Below, piece after piece: positions 6,672 through 9,010 of a stretch of 9,010 bases of DNA (positions are counted from its first letter, which is position 1; every line of letters starts with the position of its first letter). The notes under the pieces are model-generated. The model did no database searches and had not been told where the DNA came from. It saw nothing but the letters and a program-made list of their open reading frames with translations. The position numbers were made by a program, and so were the translations under genes. The DNA is taken from positions 1 through 9,010 of the forward strand of contig JAMCZD010000126.1 in NCBI GenBank assembly GCA_023473405.1. The letters run 5' to 3'. Source of the stretch: Candidatus Omnitrophota bacterium. GTDB taxonomy: Bacteria; Verrucomicrobiota; Verrucomicrobiia; Limisphaerales; UBA1319.

Positions 6672-6773
6672 ATGGGATCATTAAAGAAACGTCGGAAAGC
6701 AAAAATAAACAAACATAAGCGCCGCAAAAAGATGCGCGCCAATCGTCACAAGAAACGCACTTGGCAGCAGTAA
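6672..6773 (+). CDS. AURKAIP1/COX24-domain small ribosomal protein (mS38/bS22-like)
   Basis: A 33-codon gene lies 20 nt after hisG. The product begins MGSLKKRRKAKINKHKRRKK and ends RHKKRTWQQ. More than half of its residues are Lys, Arg or His. It matches the short AURKAIP1/COX24 pattern (MGSxxKRRxxxxxKHKxRKxxxxxRxxKKxxW), related to mitochondrial mS38 and the actinobacterial 30S protein bS22. Such proteins lie along rRNA in the small subunit, and that role is inferred here. The length is typical of the family, and such genes are easily missed by gene callers. No convincing Shine-Dalgarno site precedes ATG 6672. A hairpin terminator follows 37 nt downstream, so it is probably the last gene of the purN-hisG transcript. 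Confidence 0.85.
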   Translation: MGSLKKRRKAKINKHKRRKKMRANRHKKRTWQQ

Positions 6774-6809
6774 TCTGCCGGCCCTGAGCGAAAGACTATT
6801 TGTTTCAGC

Positions 6810-6844
6810 AAAGCGCAGTCCGCCAGCCGGGCTGCGCTTTTATC
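6810..6844 (+). terminator. Intrinsic terminator after the purN-hisG-small ribosomal protein unit
   Basis: A perfect 9-bp stem, AAAGCGCAG (6810-6818) with CTGCGCTTT (6832-6840), encloses a 13-nt loop and ends in TTTTATC. The U tract is short, so termination may be partial. The position between the small ribosomal protein gene and the TPR gene fits a transcription end. Confidence 0.65.
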
Positions 6845-6854
6845 GGTTGTTCCT

Positions 6855-8597
6855 ATGCCAATTGAAAAGACTTTCAAGGGTATCCTGACCGGCATTACCC
6901 TTATCGCCACGGTCCTGACGGCAGGATGCGCCGCTGCGTCGCAGTCCGATCCTGCCTCCACCCATCTGGGGGGGGTTAGTGAGGTGGGAAACGGCGAGAT
7001 GGGCACCGAGAACCAGGAGGCGGAGGATGAAGAGGCCATTGAAGAGCGGGCCGATTCCTACGCGCACTATGCGACCGGCATCATCAACGAAATGAACCAG
7101 CAGCCCGATGCCGCTCTCGAAGAATTCCGGAAAGCGGCCTTGGGAGATCTTTCGAACGTGACCCTGGTGAGCGAGGTGGGGCGGCAATTGCTGCAACACA
7201 AAGAACCGGAGAAGGCCCTCGATCTGTTCAAACAGGCCACCGCCTTGCCCCACGCCGACGGTTCGCTGTATGCCTTGATGGGATTGGCGTATGCCCAACT
7301 GGACAAAATCGACCTGGCCATCAAGGCCAACCAGACCGCCCTTAAAAAATCCCCGCAATCACTCCTCGCCTATCAAAACCTGGTTCAGATTCTCCTCCAA
7401 AACGGCCAAACCCAAGACGCCATCGATCTCCTCGATAAGGCCGCCCAACAGCGAAACCCGGACGCCGATTTCCTGGTCGGCCTGGCCGAAATAACGGACG
7501 ATGCGCGTGACCTGATGGGCGCCAAGGCCGATTCGGTCAAACCCCGCATCCGCGACCTGTTGGACCGCGCCGCGCAAATGAAACCCGACGACCCGGTGCT
7601 CATGCAACAGATGGCGGACAGCTACAAGAACATCGGCGATCTCGATAAGGCCGCCCAAATATATGTGGCGTTGCAGAAGCGTTTTCCCACCCTGAACTCG
7701 CTGCGCGAAAAACTCGCCGACATCTACCTCCGCACCGGCAATAAAAAACTCGCCACGCAACAGCTCGAGTCCATTATCCGCGACAACCCGATCAATGCGC
7801 GCGCCTACTTCTTTCTGGGCACCCTGGCGGCCGATGCCAAGGATTACAAAAAAGCGGAAGATTACTTTGAAAAGACACTCCTGTTCGATCCCGATTTCGA
7901 ACCCGCTTATCGTGAGCTGGCCGGAATCCAAATCACCGCGGACCAACCCTCCGACGCGCTGGACACGCTCGAAAAGGCCCGCGATCGGTTTCCGCACAGC
8001 TTTTGGGTTGAGTTCTTCACCGCCTTGGCTTACGGGCGGATGAAGCAGTACAACGAGGCCATCCAGCACTTCACCGCTGCCGAGGTGGTGGCCAAGGCCA
8101 CCGATACCAACAGCCTCAATCATCTTTTCTATTACCAGCTCGGCGCCACCTATGAGCGCAATAAAGAATACGCCCTCGCCGAAGCCAATTTCCAAAAATG
8201 CCTCGCCCAGTCTCCGAACTTCGCCGACGCCAAGAATTATCTCGGTTATATGTGGGCCGAGCAGGGAGTCAAACTCGATCAGGCCCGGCAATTGCTGGAA
8301 AAGGCCGTTAAGATCGAACCGGATAATGCCGCTTTTCTCGACAGCCTCGGCTGGGTCCTCTTCAAACTCAACCAACCCAAGGAGGCCCTCGGCTACCTCC
8401 TCAAGGCAATTTCTCTCTCTACCGAGCCGGATGCGACTCTTCTTGACCACCTCGGGGACATTTACGCGGGGCTGAAGCAGCCCGACAAAGCCCTCGAGGC
8501 CTGGCGCAAGTCCGTCCAAATCGAGCCTAACGCGGCCATACAAAAGAAGCTCGAGTCCCCGATCAAAATCAGCGAGCCGGCCATAAAGCAACCGTGA
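6855..8597 (+). CDS. Tetratricopeptide-repeat lipoprotein
   Basis: This 580-residue protein has an N-terminal lipoprotein signal: MPIEKTFKG, a hydrophobic stretch, and lipobox LTAGC with C25 as the lipidated residue, so it should sit in a membrane facing the periplasm or outside. Residues 26-68 form a low-complexity, acidic linker (EAEDEEAIEERAD). The rest is largely helical TPR units, clearest between about 461 and 558 (NYLGYMWAEQG, AFLDSLGWVLFKL, LLDHLGDIYAGLKQPDKALEAW). TPR arrays hold partner proteins together; the partner here is unknown. The C-terminal units resemble TPR proteins of outer-membrane or secretion assemblies, but that is family resemblance only. No Shine-Dalgarno site precedes ATG 6855. 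A run of eight G at 6968-6975 lies early in the frame. The gene stands downstream of a terminator, so it may have its own promoter. Confidence 0.9.
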   Translation: MPIEKTFKGILTGITLIATVLTAGCAAASQSDPASTHLGGVSEVGNGEMGTENQEAEDEEAIEERADSYAHYATGIINEMNQQPDAALEEFRKAALGDLSNVTLVSEVGRQLLQHKEPEKALDLFKQATALPHADGSLYALMGLAYAQLDKIDLAIKANQTALKKSPQSLLAYQNLVQILLQNGQTQDAIDLLDKAAQQRNPDADFLVGLAEITDDARDLMGAKADSVKPRIRDLLDRAAQMKPDDPVLMQQMADSYKNIGDLDKAAQIYVALQKRFPTLNSLREKLADIYLRTGNKKLATQQLESIIRDNPINARAYFFLGTLAADAKDYKKAEDYFEKTLLFDPDFEPAYRELAGIQITADQPSDALDTLEKARDRFPHSFWVEFFTALAYGRMKQYNEAIQHFTAAEVVAKATDTNSLNHLFYYQLGATYERNKEYALAEANFQKCLAQSPNFADAKNYLGYMWAEQGVKLDQARQLLEKAVKIEPDNAAFLDSLGWVLFKLNQPKEALGYLLKAISLSTEPDATLLDHLGDIYAGLKQPDKALEAWRKSVQIEPNAAIQKKLESPIKISEPAIKQP

Positions 8598-8616
8598 TCC
8601 GGCACCAAAGGATCGC
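8594..8616 (+). other. Hairpin over the stop codon of the TPR gene
   Basis: GTGATCC (8594-8600) can pair with GGATCGC (8610-8616), seven pairs including one G-T, around a 9-nt loop; the TGA stop is inside the left arm. No U tract follows, so it is not a standard intrinsic terminator. It might stabilise the 3' end of the message. The sequence from here to 8760 shows no convincing gene. Confidence 0.3.
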
Positions 8617-8760
8617 TGAGGAAAACAGGAAAAGTTTCTCCCCGCTTGTTCATTCCAAAACCGATGGGAGCGAATGCCGCGTCCCTGGTTTGCCAGATTG
8701 ACTCGGAATGAGCGATGGCTGATTCCAGCCGTCCCCAAACGTCCATGCATTCAATCGCGA

Positions 8761-8790
8761 AAAAAAAAGCCACGCTGATGCGTGGCTTAT
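8761..8790 (-). terminator. Strong intrinsic terminator for the minus-strand small gene
   Basis: GCCACGC (8769-8775) pairs perfectly with GCGTGGC (8780-8786) around a TGAT tetraloop. On the minus strand the stem is followed by at least eight T (8761-8768 read as A on plus), the classic form. On the plus strand only TTATATATT follows, so weak bidirectional use is possible. It lies about 28 nt beyond the stop of the 52-codon gene. Confidence 0.85.
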
Positions 8791-8814
8791 ATATTGGAAA
8801 GAAGTTTGAGTTAC

Positions 8815-8973
8815 TTATTTACCGGCCAGCCATACACCGGCCCGGATATATTCTTTGATCTTACGTCTTTCGTACCGATGTTTCTGCGGTTTTTCCGGCC
8901 GGTCGGCGACCTGGCGGAAAGGGTGTTTAGGATTGCAAATGACTTCATCGATTTGATCAATGGGCTTTGTCAT
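8815..8973 (-). CDS. Small basic hypothetical protein, 52 residues
   Basis: I do not recognise this family. The frame runs from ATG 8973 to TAA 8815-8817 and begins MTKPIDQIDEVICNPKHPFR. A central Pro/Lys/Arg-rich stretch (about 25-40, including KHRYERRKIK) is strongly basic, and the end reads EYIRAGVWLAGK. There is no signal peptide or membrane segment. One cysteine (C13) is present. Support for a real gene: GGAAG lies about 5 nt before the ATG on the minus strand, and a strong terminator lies just beyond the stop. The gene therefore has the layout of a small independent transcript. The basic composition would suit nucleic-acid or ribosome binding, but this is only inference. The opposite strand is also open in the antisense frame, which lowers confidence somewhat. 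Confidence 0.55.
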   Translation of the reverse strand: MTKPIDQIDEVICNPKHPFRQVADRPEKPQKHRYERRKIKEYIRAGVWLAGK

Positions 8974-9010
8974 AGTGTCTTCCAGTCGTTTCTCAAAAAC
9001 AGCACAGCAT

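Noticed and set aside
7359..8750. Minus-strand frame of 463 codons
   Set aside because: It is a complementary-strand shadow of the TPR gene; long antisense frames are common opposite such helical repeat genes.
8462..8773. Minus-strand frame of 103 codons at the end of the TPR gene
   Set aside because: It crosses the TPR 3' end, starts inside the terminator A tract, and shows no motif or SD.
8815..9010. Plus-strand open frame antisense to the 52-codon gene, running to the window edge
   Set aside because: No SD precedes its ATG at 8878, and the minus strand has both an SD and a matching terminator; it cannot be fully excluded because it leaves the window.

Overview
The window looks like chromosomal DNA of a Verrucomicrobiota-type bacterium, most likely the Pedosphaera/Limisphaerales side of the phylum. 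This is inference from protein style: a Tat-exported sugar-isomerase-like TIM barrel, a secreted protein built from repeats that end in 'RFYR', a 33-residue AURKAIP1/COX24-type ribosomal protein, and a four-helix-bundle (S23/IVP) gene remnant bordered by TTRGGAT heptamer repeats. No rRNA, tRNA, CRISPR array or complete insertion sequence is visible.

Left part (1-2647): a few codons of a possible upstream gene run into a tandem TTRGGAT array (70-122). Two minus-strand genes for exported proteins follow: a Tat-signal sugar phosphate isomerase/epimerase-like protein (222-1202), and a Sec-secreted protein with three C-terminal repeats (1361-2647). Middle (2648-5034): an intergenic stretch holds a collapsed S23-type four-helix-bundle gene between inverted heptamer arms. 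Next on the minus strand are a stand-alone radical SAM protein of the COG0731 kind (2944-3849) and quinolinate synthase nadA (4027-5034).

Right part (5035-9010): purN (5123-5773) is divergent from nadA and overlaps hisG by 4 nt. It is followed by a tiny ribosomal-protein gene (6672-6773) and a hairpin terminator. This looks like a short housekeeping transcript for purine synthesis, histidine synthesis and the ribosome. A TPR lipoprotein gene (6855-8597) comes after the terminator. At the right edge a 52-codon minus-strand gene of unknown function (8815-8973) ends just before a strong intrinsic terminator.

No large novel defence or mobile system is present. The most notable points are the S23-family fossil with its heptamer arms, the purN/hisG junction where the expected ATGA overlap reads ATAA (implying an ATA start or a sequence error), and two small genes that are easy to miss.
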